Source: JAPOXK01 sp965220315 | Lineage (GTDB): Bacteria; Chloroflexota; Dehalococcoidia; Bin125 | Assembly: GCA_965220315.1 (NCBI GenBank) | Contig: CBDCPP010000001.1 | Coordinates: forward strand, 1,463,707 to 1,527,706 | Length of the DNA stretch: 64,000 nucleotides | Reading direction: 5' to 3' | Part shown: positions 23,994-33,609 of the stretch, in pieces | Layout of the letters: every line of letters starts with the position of its first letter | How positions within the stretch are numbered: the first letter of the stretch is position 1 | The notes under the pieces: model-generated | What the model was told of the DNA's origin: nothing | The model's input: only the letters and a program-made list of their open reading frames with translations | Database searches by the model: none | Position numbers and translations under genes: made by a program

Positions 23994-25483
23994 TGACCGC
24001 GGCGCGAGACAAGGAGGGGCTTCCGGCTCGACCGAGCGAGCTCAAGCAATGGGTCGCGCATGTGAAGAAGAAGCCGTATTCGCCAAGGCGAAAGCGCCCG
24101 TCGTGGGGGGCGAGCGTGACGGATCCGCGTACCTGGGGATGGCACGACCAGGCCGAGGCGGCGGCCGCAGCCTGGGCCGATGGCATCGGGTTCGTGCTCA
24201 CCGCGGAGGACGACTTCGCCGGCATCGACCTCGACCACTGCCGCGACCCGGAGACTGGTGTGGTCGAGCCCTGGGCGCGCGAGCTGGTCGAGGAGTTCGA
24301 CAGTTACACAGAAATCTCGCAAAGCGGCACCGGCCTCCATATCCTCGCGCGCGGCGAATGGCCCGGTCCGGGCTTCAAACGAGATCTCAGCGCCGACGGG
24401 CTCGGCAAGATCGAGGTGTACGACCGAGCGCGCTACCTCGTGATGACGGGAGACGTCTTCGAGCAGCGTCGCCCGATCGCGGAGCGCCAGGAGCGGCTCG
24501 ACCGCCTGCACGAGCGAGTCGGCGCCAGCCGCGCAGCCGCGGCCGCCCCGGTCCAGCCGGCACAGGAGCTCGCGCTCAACCCGGAGGCCAAGGTGCCCGA
24601 ACGCGTGTGGCAACTCATCGATACCCATCGCAAGCTCCGGGACGCCTGGAACTTCGCCAATAAATCCTTCGACGGCGACGTGTCGGCCTTCGATATGTCC
24701 CTGACCGGTCAGCTGGTGCGCTACGGCTGCGCCGACCAGGAGATCACGGATACGCTGATTCACTTCCGCCGCCGCCATAACCTGCAGCCGGAGAAGGCGC
24801 TGCGGGACGACTACATCGCGCGCACGATCGCCAAGGCGCGGCGCTCGGCGCTCGCCAAGCTACCGTTCACGCTGGTCGAGCGGGTTCAGTACGGCCACGA
24901 GGAGGCCTCCTACGACCTCGTGTTGGCCGACGGGAAGCGCATCCACATCCGCGACACGCGCACGATGCGCTCCCCGACGCTGGCCGGCGACCGGTTGGCG
25001 GAGGCCAGCTTCGAACTCAGCGCGGACGCCGTGCGGGACTGGTCCCAGATCTTGAAGGAGATGGTTCCCCTGACGAGGGTGGAAGAGGTCGCGAGCGACG
25101 ACGAGATTTGGACTCAATATCTGTGGGATTACCTCCTTAGCCAGCAGCTCGCCCGGGACGAACCCGGCGCCGCGGAGGGCGATCTGGTCCTCGCCGGCGT
25201 TCCCCACTACACGGAGGCCGGTGAGGTCTTCATCTCGGCGCGCTCCCTGAAGGACTATCTGCTCCACCGGCATCTGGAGCGGGTGTCCGAGAAGATCATC
25301 ACGACTCATCTCAAACGCCTGGGCTGGAGCATGGTGAGGCGCAACCGGGGCAATCTGTGGCAAGCACCCCCGGAATTCGCCCGGGAACTGATCGACGAGC
25401 GTTTGGACCAAGGGGCGGAGCCGTCCTCCGACTTGCTCCTTCCTTCCGGCACGGTGGCTGCGGTGGAGGGAAAGCTGTCATGA
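23993..25483 (+). CDS. Primase-polymerase-like replication protein
   Basis: About 496 residues, ATG overlapping the regulator stop as TGATG. The N-terminal ~190 residues have the layout of archaeo-eukaryotic-type primase-polymerases of mobile elements: a catalytic-like strand FAGIDLDHC (~75), then FDSYTEISQSGTGLHI (~105) and the last core strand GKIEVYDRARYLVMTG (~145). A helical domain (WNFANKSFDGDVSAFDMSLTG to IARTIAKA) follows, resembling the helix-bundle domain of NrS-1-like polymerases. The C-terminal half has a small winged-helix-like portion (KDYLLHRHLERVSEKIITTHLKRLGW) as in phage primases. It probably primes or replicates the element together with the helicase downstream. There is no helicase domain in the protein itself, which explains the separate SF1 enzyme. 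Confidence 0.7.
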   Translation: MTAARDKEGLPARPSELKQWVAHVKKKPYSPRRKRPSWGASVTDPRTWGWHDQAEAAAAAWADGIGFVLTAEDDFAGIDLDHCRDPETGVVEPWARELVEEFDSYTEISQSGTGLHILARGEWPGPGFKRDLSADGLGKIEVYDRARYLVMTGDVFEQRRPIAERQERLDRLHERVGASRAAAAAPVQPAQELALNPEAKVPERVWQLIDTHRKLRDAWNFANKSFDGDVSAFDMSLTGQLVRYGCADQEITDTLIHFRRRHNLQPEKALRDDYIARTIAKARRSALAKLPFTLVERVQYGHEEASYDLVLADGKRIHIRDTRTMRSPTLAGDRLAEASFELSADAVRDWSQILKEMVPLTRVEEVASDDEIWTQYLWDYLLSQQLARDEPGAAEGDLVLAGVPHYTEAGEVFISARSLKDYLLHRHLERVSEKIITTHLKRLGWSMVRRNRGNLWQAPPEFARELIDERLDQGAEPSSDLLLPSGTVAAVEGKLS

Positions 25484-25545
25484 GCGGCCGATGCACCGCC
25501 CCCGACGTCCCGGGTCGCCGGCGGGGATCGGTGTGAGGCACGGCC

Positions 25546-27141
25546 GTGGGAGTGTGGCATCGGAGTCGTCAAAGCCGCCTCGCCACGACGGAGTGGCGGG
25601 TCTACGGCCCGCCCGGCACCGGCAAGACGACCTGGATGGTCAAGAAAGCGCAGCGCAGCGCCGAGCGATTCAGTGAGGACCAAGTCTCCCTCTGCTCGCT
25701 CACGCGGGCCGCGATCGCGGAGGTGACGGGTAGACGCCTGACGGTCGATCCCGAGAACGTCACCACGCTGCACGCCCGCTGCAAGCGCGCCCTGTACGCC
25801 CCCGACCCGGCCGAGGCCCGGGTCAAGAAGTTCGTGGAGGCCTACCCCGCTTGGTCCGGTCCCGATCATCTCCCCCGCGCCCTGGTGCGCGGCCGGGGGC
25901 AACGCGCGAGCGAGGCGGCCCTGGCTCGCGGCGCCGGCACGTCCTACGAGCAAGCCAACATCCTGCGCCAGCAGTTGGTTCCCCAGCAGTACTGGCCCCA
26001 GGCCATCCGCCGCTGGTATCAGCACTGGAACGATTTCTGTGAGGTGACGGGGCATTTCGACTTCACGGGCTGGCTGGAGGCCTGCCTCAAAGGAGATGTG
26101 CTGCCACCGCAGTCCGTGGTCTACGTCGACGAGGCTCAGGACCACACGCCTCTGCAACTGGCGGTTATCCGGAACTGGAATACCAGACACCGCATATTGA
26201 TCGGCGACGACGACCAGAATCTCTACGAGTGGTCGGGTGCCATCCCCGACCGTTTCTTCCTTCCCGAGCTGGACGCCGAGCACGAAACGGTTCTGTCCCA
26301 GTCCTATCGCGTGCCCCGGGCGGTCCACGCCGTCGCGACCCAGTGGGTGCGGCAGCTGCGTACCCGCAAGGAGAAGGACTATGCGCCGCGCCCCGAAGAC
26401 GGTCTGCTGGCCCGGGAGCCGCTCGATCTGGGAGCGATTGCGACGGCGGGGTTCCCCCAGCTGGAGGAGATCCCTGGGACACACATGGTGCTCACCAGCT
26501 GCGGCTACATGCTCGATCCCGTCCTCAAGTGGCTGCTGCGGGAGGGGATTCCCTTCCACAACCCCTATCGCCGCACCGAGACGCGCTGGAATCCGCTGGA
26601 GGCGCCGCGGGAGCGGATCGAGGCCTACCGCAAGCCCGACGTCCTGTGGACCGGCGACGAACTGCTGCTCTGGGCCGGCGTCCTGCGCCGCGAGGGGGTA
26701 TTCCGCTCCGGGCGCGCCGCCGACGTATTGCTTGAGCAGGCGCGGCAGGCCGGAGAAGAAACGGTGCCCCTGGAGGTCCTACGGGAGGCCTTTCTCCCCC
26801 CGATCCTCGACCGCGTGCGGCAGCGCGATCTCTCCGTCCTGCGCACGCTGCGGCGTCGGGGGTCGGCCGCCTGGGACTACGCCTTCCGGGTGCTGGAGCG
26901 CCCGTGGGCCGAGCGCAAGCCGCGCGTGATCGTGGGCACGATCCATAGCGTGAAGGGCGGGGAGGCCGATCACGTCTGGCTCTTCCCGGATCTGTCGCGC
27001 CAGGGCATGGTGGACTACGCCTACGGCGGCAGGGGCGGACGCGACCGCATCGTCCGCCTCTTCTACGTTGGGATGACGAGAGCGCGGCAGAGCCTGCACC
27101 TCTGTCGTCCGACCGGGACCGGGGTCCGCTGGCCGACCTGA
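25546..27141 (+). CDS. UvrD/Rep-type superfamily 1 helicase
   Basis: 531 residues from GTG 25546. All main SF1 motifs can be seen: Walker A GPPGTGKTT (~21-29), motif II VYVDEAQD (~189-196), motif III LIGDDDQNLYEWSGA (~217-231), motif IV SQSYRVP (~250), motif V GTIHSVKGGEADHV (~464) and motif VI FYVGMTRAR (~504). It is shorter than chromosomal UvrD (~720 residues) and lacks much of the accessory domains, as is usual for mobile-element versions. It follows the primase-polymerase gene by 62 bp, so the pair should replicate the element. An 18-codon frame at 25480-25536 between them may keep ribosomes coupled. Confidence 0.9.
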   Translation: MGVWHRSRQSRLATTEWRVYGPPGTGKTTWMVKKAQRSAERFSEDQVSLCSLTRAAIAEVTGRRLTVDPENVTTLHARCKRALYAPDPAEARVKKFVEAYPAWSGPDHLPRALVRGRGQRASEAALARGAGTSYEQANILRQQLVPQQYWPQAIRRWYQHWNDFCEVTGHFDFTGWLEACLKGDVLPPQSVVYVDEAQDHTPLQLAVIRNWNTRHRILIGDDDQNLYEWSGAIPDRFFLPELDAEHETVLSQSYRVPRAVHAVATQWVRQLRTRKEKDYAPRPEDGLLAREPLDLGAIATAGFPQLEEIPGTHMVLTSCGYMLDPVLKWLLREGIPFHNPYRRTETRWNPLEAPRERIEAYRKPDVLWTGDELLLWAGVLRREGVFRSGRAADVLLEQARQAGEETVPLEVLREAFLPPILDRVRQRDLSVLRTLRRRGSAAWDYAFRVLERPWAERKPRVIVGTIHSVKGGEADHVWLFPDLSRQGMVDYAYGGRGGRDRIVRLFYVGMTRARQSLHLCRPTGTGVRWPT

Positions 27142-27327
27142 TGATGATTCGTGGTGTCCCCTACGTCGCCCGTAAGGCGGCGTGAATATTCCGTGGGCTT
27201 GGCCTCAGCCGCCGACCGTATGGGCGCGCGGCGATACGACCCAGAGGACAGCGCCGGGCACTTAGCTGCGGAACGATCCCTTCGGCGGCAGCGTTAAGCT
27301 CGACAGGACCGCCGGGAAGGGGATGCC
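27142..27327 (+). promoter_or_regulatory. Upstream region of a lipoprotein gene with the shared leader block
   Basis: 27269-27327 matches 5511-5568 (GCGGAAC, TTCGGC, CGTTAAGCT, GGAAGGGG). GGAAGGGG acts as ribosome site for GTG 27328. The shared TTAA-containing part may be the -10 region. Confidence 0.4.
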
Positions 27328-27894
27328 GTGCCGGGACGCCGGGCCCGCCGATCGTGGCAGCCCCTACTCGCGGGCATCTGCGTCCTCGGACTGACGGCCG
27401 CTCTGACCGCGTGCGGTGGGTCGTCGGGCGAGGACCGCCAGGGCGCGATTCCGGAGCCCGGGACGCAGGGCCCCGTCGCAGTCGATGCGCCGGCGCCAGT
27501 GGTCCTGGAGACGCCGCCCTGCGTCGACCCGATCGATATTTCGGGCAGTTGGGATGCCGGATACGCGAACTACACGCCGTTCACCGACGTGATGACGGAC
27601 GGCACCTACGTCGTTCAGATCAGTCCCGCCCTGCCGCGCATCGTCTTCGATGTGCCAGCGGGGGTGCTGCTGCGCTATGGCGGTGAGGTGATGGGTGAGC
27701 ACGGCCCTGGGGAGGAGGCTTCGCTCGGGTACCTGCTAGAGCGGGTGGACGGCCCGGGCTGGATCGGCATCGACGCCACCACCGGCGAGGTCTACGGCCT
27801 GTGGGCGCCGCCGGACAACCCCGCCTTCGCCGCGGGCCTGGCCGCCCTCGCCGCGTCGGTGCGCCTCGACGACGGCACGCCGCCCTGTCCGTGA
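27328..27894 (+). CDS. Putative lipoprotein
   Basis: 188 residues; GTG preceded by GGAAGGGG. The signal peptide has a charged n-region (PGRRARRSW), a hydrophobic core (PLLAGICVLGLTAALTAC) and a lipobox Cys, so the protein should be lipid-anchored. A short Pro/Gly/Ala linker is followed by a ~120-residue domain (IDISGSWDAGYANYTPF to AALAASVRL) that includes YVVQISPALPRIVFDVPAG and TGEVYGLWAPPDNPAF. I do not recognise the domain; two Cys (CVDP and the C-terminal PPCP) could form a disulfide. The promoter-to-signal-peptide part is shared with the gene at 5611, but the mature domain is not, so the leader has been joined to different domains. Confidence 0.65.
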   Translation: MPGRRARRSWQPLLAGICVLGLTAALTACGGSSGEDRQGAIPEPGTQGPVAVDAPAPVVLETPPCVDPIDISGSWDAGYANYTPFTDVMTDGTYVVQISPALPRIVFDVPAGVLLRYGGEVMGEHGPGEEASLGYLLERVDGPGWIGIDATTGEVYGLWAPPDNPAFAAGLAALAASVRLDDGTPPCP

Positions 27895-28187
27895 GGCGCG
27901 GCGCGGTGACGGGACCGAGGGCTGGTGAGCAGCTAGACCGCAGCTGTGGGATTGTGGAACGGTGCGCCCGCTGGCTCAATCGGCCGGCTGGGTAGCGGTG
28001 GGTGAACGAGCCCCGGCCCTGGCTACGCTCCGTCGCTCGTCCCCGCTGCTGGTAACGGTCCTGGAGGGTAGGAGGCCAGGGCAAACAAAAGCCACGTCCA
28101 CAGCGCGACGGCTGGCCAGCTTCACCGTCAATGAGAACGAAGGCCCTCAGTCGGCTAACCGACCACGGCCGCGATGAAGCAGCGGCG

Positions 28188-29165
28188 TCAGTCTTTCTTC
28201 ACCCGATCCCGGAACGTCGCGTCGAAGCGCTGCAGTCGCTCCTCGAGCCAGGCGAATTGGTTCGGCCAGTCGTCGCGGTCCTCAAGGTCGATGATCTTAC
28301 GGGGCGTGTAGACGCGACACATCTTCGCATTCTCGGGGTTGTGCCACGTCAAGGGCTCTCCCAGATCAGCCTCGATCTTCTCGCGATCAACGTGCAGGCG
28401 ATCGAAGATCTCCTTCGAGTCGTCCCCGTGGAGCACCAGGTCGACCCGGTTGAGGCCGCTCACGAACACCTTCTGATCGTCGTCCCATTTTCCAACAACG
28501 GCAGAGAGCCGCGCTCCCTGGCGCCCGATCGAGACGTTGGCCCAAGCCTGAGGAGCCGGCTTCTGCGGCTGGATCTCGCTGTCTCGGTCCTGCAAGTAGG
28601 AACGGAACGCCGTCCAATAATCCAGTTGGAGCTTCTGGCCGTGGGAGAGCCGGTCTCCCGACTTTGTCTTCCCTCGCACCGTTTCGACCCAGTCGTTGGG
28701 CTTGGCAACTACCTCGAACTTGGGTGCCGGCAGTGAACCGCCAATCTTCCAGACTTGCAGTTCGACGCCGAAGAAGTTGACCTCTTCGTCCGTCACCGCG
28801 TTCAGCCAGTCGAGTGCCGCACGGTGCTCTTCCCTGATCTCGGGCGCGATCCATACCGTGGTCCGCACATCGTCAAGACCAGCTGCGTAGGTGAGCAGCT
28901 TGCCGAGGTGATCGTGGTCGGTGCGTTCCAACTGATTCTCGATGACGACGCGGTGTTCCTCACCGAGAGTCTTGCACACGATGTCCGCTGCGAATGGTCC
29001 GACCGCTGCTTCGGTGTTCTCCACTTCAAGCTCCACGCCGATGGCTTCGCCCAGCAACTGGATATTGCCGGGCTCCGCCAGCCAGGGCGTGAAGTCTGCC
29101 GCCTCGTTGGGCCAATAGTCGCGAGGCTCGAGTTTCTCAAGTTGGCCAAAGGTAGGGTCGCTCAT
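28188..29165 (-). CDS. DUF4268 protein with PD-(D/E)xK-like core
   Basis: 325 residues from ATG 29165 (the frame is open further upstream, but homology starts at MSDPTFGQLEKLEPRDYW). Residues 20-120 show GVELEVENTEAAVGPFAADI and HRVVIENQLERTDHDHLGKL: an Asp followed by Glu-x-Gln, the pattern of PD-(D/E)xK-type nucleases of this family. The C-terminal half is the DUF4268 domain (YWTAFRSYLQDRD to FAWLEERLQRFDATF). DUF4268 proteins often occur in defence islands and near restriction genes. The protein may nick or cut foreign DNA or RNA, but no activity is known to me. It is transcribed away from the TPR-GreAB-PIN gene. Confidence 0.75.
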   Translation of the reverse strand: MSDPTFGQLEKLEPRDYWPNEAADFTPWLAEPGNIQLLGEAIGVELEVENTEAAVGPFAADIVCKTLGEEHRVVIENQLERTDHDHLGKLLTYAAGLDDVRTTVWIAPEIREEHRAALDWLNAVTDEEVNFFGVELQVWKIGGSLPAPKFEVVAKPNDWVETVRGKTKSGDRLSHGQKLQLDYWTAFRSYLQDRDSEIQPQKPAPQAWANVSIGRQGARLSAVVGKWDDDQKVFVSGLNRVDLVLHGDDSKEIFDRLHVDREKIEADLGEPLTWHNPENAKMCRVYTPRKIIDLEDRDDWPNQFAWLEERLQRFDATFRDRVKKD

Positions 29166-29515
29166 CGATCGCACCACCACTCTCTGTTTGCGCCTAGCGT
29201 TTCCAAGGTCCATTGGGGACGCTCGCCAGCAAGCTGAGGCATCAACTTCTCGCACTTGGCGGAGGAAGAAGCCGGCTGATGGAGAGAAATGACCGGCGTG
29301 CCTACCCCAGTGCCCAGCCATGGGTAGCGAATCTGTGGAGTGTCGACGTGTACGCGGGGGCGATTTGTTCGCATGGTGATCTCCCTCCGCGCAGCGCATT
29401 CTAGGGGCTGCGCAGAAGCGCGCTTGCGAGGCAGTCAAGACTCAGTACGCTGAGGGCTGTGCTGTGCATTCCTATCGAATCCGCGCACAACCGGTAGCCG
29501 AGACGGAGCGCCCTC
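29166..29515. other. Divergent intergenic region
   Basis: It lies between the DUF4268 gene and the large TPR gene, which are transcribed in opposite directions, so it must hold both promoters. I found no convincing -35/-10 pairs or coding frame. Confidence 0.4.
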
Positions 29516-32500
29516 TTGCTGGTTGAAATCATTGTTACCATCGCCGCTTCAGTTGCGGTTGAGGGGTTTCGCGCGACCCTCACTCGAAGAGCAGATGTCG
29601 TGGACCACGCCATCAAGACCACATGCCGCCGATTTCCGGAGATCGAGGGAGCAAAAACCGCGCTTGCGAAGTGGACGGAAAGCGACGCCTTTATTGAACT
29701 CTTTGAGCAGGTTCATGCTGGCGAGCACCGTTCTGACAAAGAGATCGTCGACTCATTCGTCGACGAGGGTGAGTTCTACCTGCCAAGCGACGAGGATTCC
29801 GCGACAGGTATCGTCGCCGTCTTCCTCATGGAGTTGAGAAACGCTCTCTTGCGAAGCGATGAAGGCCGTGTAGTGCTGGCGAATCGCCAGGAGATACTCC
29901 ACACCGATACCAGAAATGAGATCACCAGACACATTGACACCGGTCTCGCTAACTTGGCGAACATTCTTCTTGCTAGCCCAGCGCCCCAAGCTGGGCTAGC
30001 AGATCCGGAAGCGCTTGCCGATCCAGCGCACGTGGAACTGACGGCGCAAATCGACCTCGCGCGAGATCTCCTCAATGAGGGACGCGTGAGTTCGGCCCGC
30101 GTAGTCCTTGAGAAGCTCCGAGAAGAAACCGAGACGATCCCGGCAGAAATTGAGTTCCGCATCGTCACGAATTTGGGGGCTTGTGCGCTGGCCGACGACG
30201 ACACTGAGCGTGCTCGCGCGCTCTTGGAGGAAGCCCACAGGCTCCAGCCAGACAATCAGAAGGGAATCGCAAACGCCGCCACAGCCGCCCATCTCGGGAA
30301 AGATCTGGAACGAGCGGAGGCACTGGCACGAAAGGTACGAATCTCGAACCCACGGGACTCACAGGCAACGTCCGTCCTTATGTGGGCGCTCTGGGAGGCG
30401 GGGAAAGGCGAGCAGTTTGAAGAGATCATTACGGCAGAGGACTGGATACCGCGAGATCGCCAGTGCGGTCTAGCACTAGCTGAGATCCGGATACAGCAGT
30501 CGCGCTTTGAGGAAGCATTCGCGCTCTGTCGCTCTCTCATTGAGGCTGATCCTGCGGACCCGAATGCTCACTTGGCATTAGGCGAGTGGTTGATTGCTGC
30601 CACTCAAGCCGTTCGCGGGCTTCCCGTTGATCCCCCAGACGAAACACTCACACTTCTCCGTGAAGCGGAGGAAGAGGCAACCCGAGCGATAGACCTCCTT
30701 CGACCGACCGAACTAAAGGCACGCCTCTGGAGGGCTCTCCTCGCCCGTGCTATTGCGCACATTCGTCTTGGGGAGACCGCAGAGGCGATGGTCGACTTGA
30801 ACGAGGTACTCGACGAGGCTCCGACGCACATTAACGCGCTCTTCAACAAGGGTCTGTTGCTCCTTGATGAAGGCCGGCCTGCGGATGCGCGCGCCGTATT
30901 CGAGAGGATCCCAAGCCCCGAACGACATCCGGGGGTAGTGGTTCCCTTCGCAGTGGCATGTCTGGAATCTGGGGATTCCGCGGCGGCAGTTGGCTTGCTG
31001 AAAGGCACCGTCTCGCTTGAAGATCCTAGTTGGCAGGATGTTCGCAGAGCCGCGATTCTCTCGCGGGCGGAGGCAGCAGTTGCCGATGAGGACTCGGTAG
31101 GACCACTCCTTGAGATTGCTCTGAAACACCACCCCCAGAATCCGTTCCTCCTCTTGCTAGCAGCCGAACGCCAGCGCTTCTTCAACGATCCCGACGGTGC
31201 AGAGAAGTTGCTCCTTGAAGCTCTCAAGCACACAGATGAGTCCGATCGCCGAGATCTAATGGCAGAACTCGGCAGCCTCTACCAGGAACTGGGCCGCTTC
31301 GCAGATGCTGCCGAGCGGTACGCGGAAGCTGTCGACGGGGTTGCCTTTCACCCAGCGGCGGTTTCTCTCCTCGTGTGTCTCAATAACAGTAGGCAGCTCG
31401 GTAAGGCACTCGATTGGGCGCGCAGACTTCGCACGACACATCGTCAAGTGCCCAAGCTAGTCCTCGAGATCGAGGTGCAGATACTCGCGCACGTCGGCGA
31501 TGCCAGCGCCGCACTTCTATGTCAGGAGGATATCTGTTCCCGTACCGACGCAGCGCCGCTAGATCGAGTCAAGCTGGCCTCGGCTCACCTCCGATGTGGC
31601 CAGCGCGATGCGGCCGTGGAGACGATTCTTGGAATTGACGTTTCGGAACTCTGCCACGAACCACAGGAGATCTTGAAGCTGGCGCAACTGAAACTTCTGC
31701 TCGGCGTGCCCAACTATCTCGACGACGCGTACTTGGCTCGCCGCTGGGGGGACGCCGCCGCCGATGTCCACCTCGGATACTTCCAGCTCTTCCATAGCCA
31801 GGAAAAGACATGGGTCGAACCAGAAACGGTCGGTCCAGGCTGCGCCGTGTTGCTGAAGAGCGAGTCCAACGAACAGTGGTGGCAAATCCTCAACGACGGA
31901 GAGGAACGCCGCGGGTCATACGAACTACCACGGAGTGACGACTTCGCCCGACGGCTCCTAGGAAAACGTGTCGGGGATACTGTCCTATTGCGCGAGGATG
32001 TCGAAGAACTCTCTTACGAGATTACAGCGGTACAGAGCAAATTCGTCCGCGCATTCCAGGAAACCTGTCAGGAGTTTTCGACTCGCTTCCCAGAGAACAT
32101 GGGCCTGTCCCGCGTCGCGGTGAAGGAAGACGACTTCACGAAGGTCCTCCAAAGTGTCGATCAGCACGATCAGGTCGTCCGCGAAGTAGAACGGCTGTAT
32201 CGGAAGAGACAGTTGCCTTTCACGTCGTTCGCCAATTTCCTTGGCCGATCAGCGCTTGAGGTCTGGCGCGAATGTACCAGGGGTAAATTCCTCCCTATCC
32301 ATTGCGGCACAGGGAGTCCCGAAGAGGCAACCACGGCGAGCACTCTGCCACGCGAAGCCGATGGGGTAATCCTGGATCTACTTGCCCTATTGACGGTGCA
32401 TGAATTGGGGCTTGCCGAACAGCTGCGGAGCAGATTCTCTCGGGTTGCCGTACCCCAGTACGTCATCGACGAGATACAGCAGCTTGTCTACACCACAACG

Positions 32501-33274
32501 GTGATGGGGCCCATCCACGGCTACATGGGAAAGAGTCTCGGCGGGCAGTACACGCTGGCAGAGCTGTCCGAAGAAGATTGGACAAGTCGGCTGGAGTACA
32601 TCCAGTCCGTGCTGAACTTCGCCGAATCATTCGAGCGGATCGCCTCGTACCGCATACTCGAGCCCAACACAGAGGAATTCGAGAAACTTGTCGATGTGGT
32701 GGCGCTGGCTGGTGCCGGTTGGATTTGCGCGAGGGACGAACAGGCAACGGGCAAGCTCCTTCTCGTCTCCGACGACATCGGACTATCCAGTGTCGCTCAC
32801 TCCCTCGGGATCGATGCTGTGAACACTCAGGCAGCACTGGAGGAACTTCGCCGATCGGAAGTGATCACGGACGAAGCGTATTCGTCGTGGATAGAGCAAC
32901 TCGTGCTGCTGAACTACTGGTTCGTCCGGATTCAGCCGGAGGACATTGTCCGGCGTCTTGAAGCGAACGGCTACAGGACGACGGATGGGATGTGGGGGAT
33001 GCTGAGGACACTCGAAGGACCGGACTGCACCGAGGACGCCGCAGTAGCGGTCGGAGCCCGAGTGATTGCTTTGTTAGCACGTAGAGCGTTGCTTCCGACG
33101 CAGATAGAAGCAGTCCTCTCGGCGGTGATAGCAGTGCTCCAGCGCGGCCGAGAGAATAGTTCGGTTCTGGTGAAGTTCAAGAGCGCGCTCGCGCCGAAGC
33201 TTGAACTTCTCCCTCTTAGGGGTGATCCAATCCTTGCGACCGTGGACCTACACATTCGGCTACCCAAAGGCTAG
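29516..33274 (+). CDS. TPR - GreA/B C-terminal-like - PIN fusion protein (candidate conflict effector)
   Basis: 1252 residues, TTG start with a GGAG upstream; a hydrophobic first ~15 residues (LVEIIVTIAASVAVEG). Residues ~170-740 are TPR-like helix pairs (for example AEAMVDLNEVLDEAPTHINA followed by LFNKGLLLLDEGRPADA, and FADAAERYAEAVDGVAFHPA). Residues ~765-840 (VGPGCAVLLKSES, then ARRLLGKRVGDTVLL and YEITAV) have the layout of the GreA/GreB C-terminal domain, which in GreA binds RNA polymerase. Residues ~950-1145 form a PIN-like nuclease: GVILDLLALL, VPQYVIDEIQQL and LLLVSDDIGLSSVA give the Asp, Glu and Asp-Asp positions. A PIN RNase tied to a polymerase-binding-type module and a TPR sensor suggests a translation or transcription shut-off effector. 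It stands as a single gene. Confidence 0.75.
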   Translation: MLVEIIVTIAASVAVEGFRATLTRRADVVDHAIKTTCRRFPEIEGAKTALAKWTESDAFIELFEQVHAGEHRSDKEIVDSFVDEGEFYLPSDEDSATGIVAVFLMELRNALLRSDEGRVVLANRQEILHTDTRNEITRHIDTGLANLANILLASPAPQAGLADPEALADPAHVELTAQIDLARDLLNEGRVSSARVVLEKLREETETIPAEIEFRIVTNLGACALADDDTERARALLEEAHRLQPDNQKGIANAATAAHLGKDLERAEALARKVRISNPRDSQATSVLMWALWEAGKGEQFEEIITAEDWIPRDRQCGLALAEIRIQQSRFEEAFALCRSLIEADPADPNAHLALGEWLIAATQAVRGLPVDPPDETLTLLREAEEEATRAIDLLRPTELKARLWRALLARAIAHIRLGETAEAMVDLNEVLDEAPTHINALFNKGLLLLDEGRPADARAVFERIPSPERHPGVVVPFAVACLESGDSAAAVGLLKGTVSLEDPSWQDVRRAAILSRAEAAVADEDSVGPLLEIALKHHPQNPFLLLLAAERQRFFNDPDGAEKLLLEALKHTDESDRRDLMAELGSLYQELGRFADAAERYAEAVDGVAFHPAAVSLLVCLNNSRQLGKALDWARRLRTTHRQVPKLVLEIEVQILAHVGDASAALLCQEDICSRTDAAPLDRVKLASAHLRCGQRDAAVETILGIDVSELCHEPQEILKLAQLKLLLGVPNYLDDAYLARRWGDAAADVHLGYFQLFHSQEKTWVEPETVGPGCAVLLKSESNEQWWQILNDGEERRGSYELPRSDDFARRLLGKRVGDTVLLREDVEELSYEITAVQSKFVRAFQETCQEFSTRFPENMGLSRVAVKEDDFTKVLQSVDQHDQVVREVERLYRKRQLPFTSFANFLGRSALEVWRECTRGKFLPIHCGTGSPEEATTASTLPREADGVILDLLALLTVHELGLAEQLRSRFSRVAVPQYVIDEIQQLVYTTTVMGPIHGYMGKSLGGQYTLAELSEEDWTSRLEYIQSVLNFAESFERIASYRILEPNTEEFEKLVDVVALAGAGWICARDEQATGKLLLVSDDIGLSSVAHSLGIDAVNTQAALEELRRSEVITDEAYSSWIEQLVLLNYWFVRIQPEDIVRRLEANGYRTTDGMWGMLRTLEGPDCTEDAAVAVGARVIALLARRALLPTQIEAVLSAVIAVLQRGRENSSVLVKFKSALAPKLELLPLRGDPILATVDLHIRLPKG

Positions 33275-33609
33275 CGCCAGTGATCACGGGACGGGGTGTG
33301 CGTGCGTCTCAGCCTCCGCTGCCCATGCGTAAATTTCATAGTCGGTCACCATTTCCAAGGCGGCATAACGCGGGCAGTGAGCGCCGCGAAGCCGTCGAGA
33401 TCGATGCTTTGTTGGACGAGGCCAAACGCGAACGCCTCTACTGAAGGGTCGCCGTTATCCCGCGCGATCACCTCAGGCTGATCGCCGGCGTCACGTTGTC
33501 TCTAGCGACGCGTTTCCGCATCGCGCCGTCTTAACCGCCCAAGCTCCCGCCTGCAGCGAGCCCTCGTTGTTAGACTATCGCGCCTTGCTGTTGCTGAAAG
33601 AGGAGACCA
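33275..33609 (+). other. Spacer with one small possible frame (33325-33444)
   Basis: Mostly non-coding. A 39-codon frame from ATG 33325 ends SERREAVEIDALLDEAKRER-LY and looks like the charged tail of a protein, but there is no ribosome site and no homology I know, so it may be the remains of a deleted gene. Just before the next gene, TTAGACT (33571) resembles the element found at 8890 upstream of the NTR-like gene. Confidence 0.3.
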
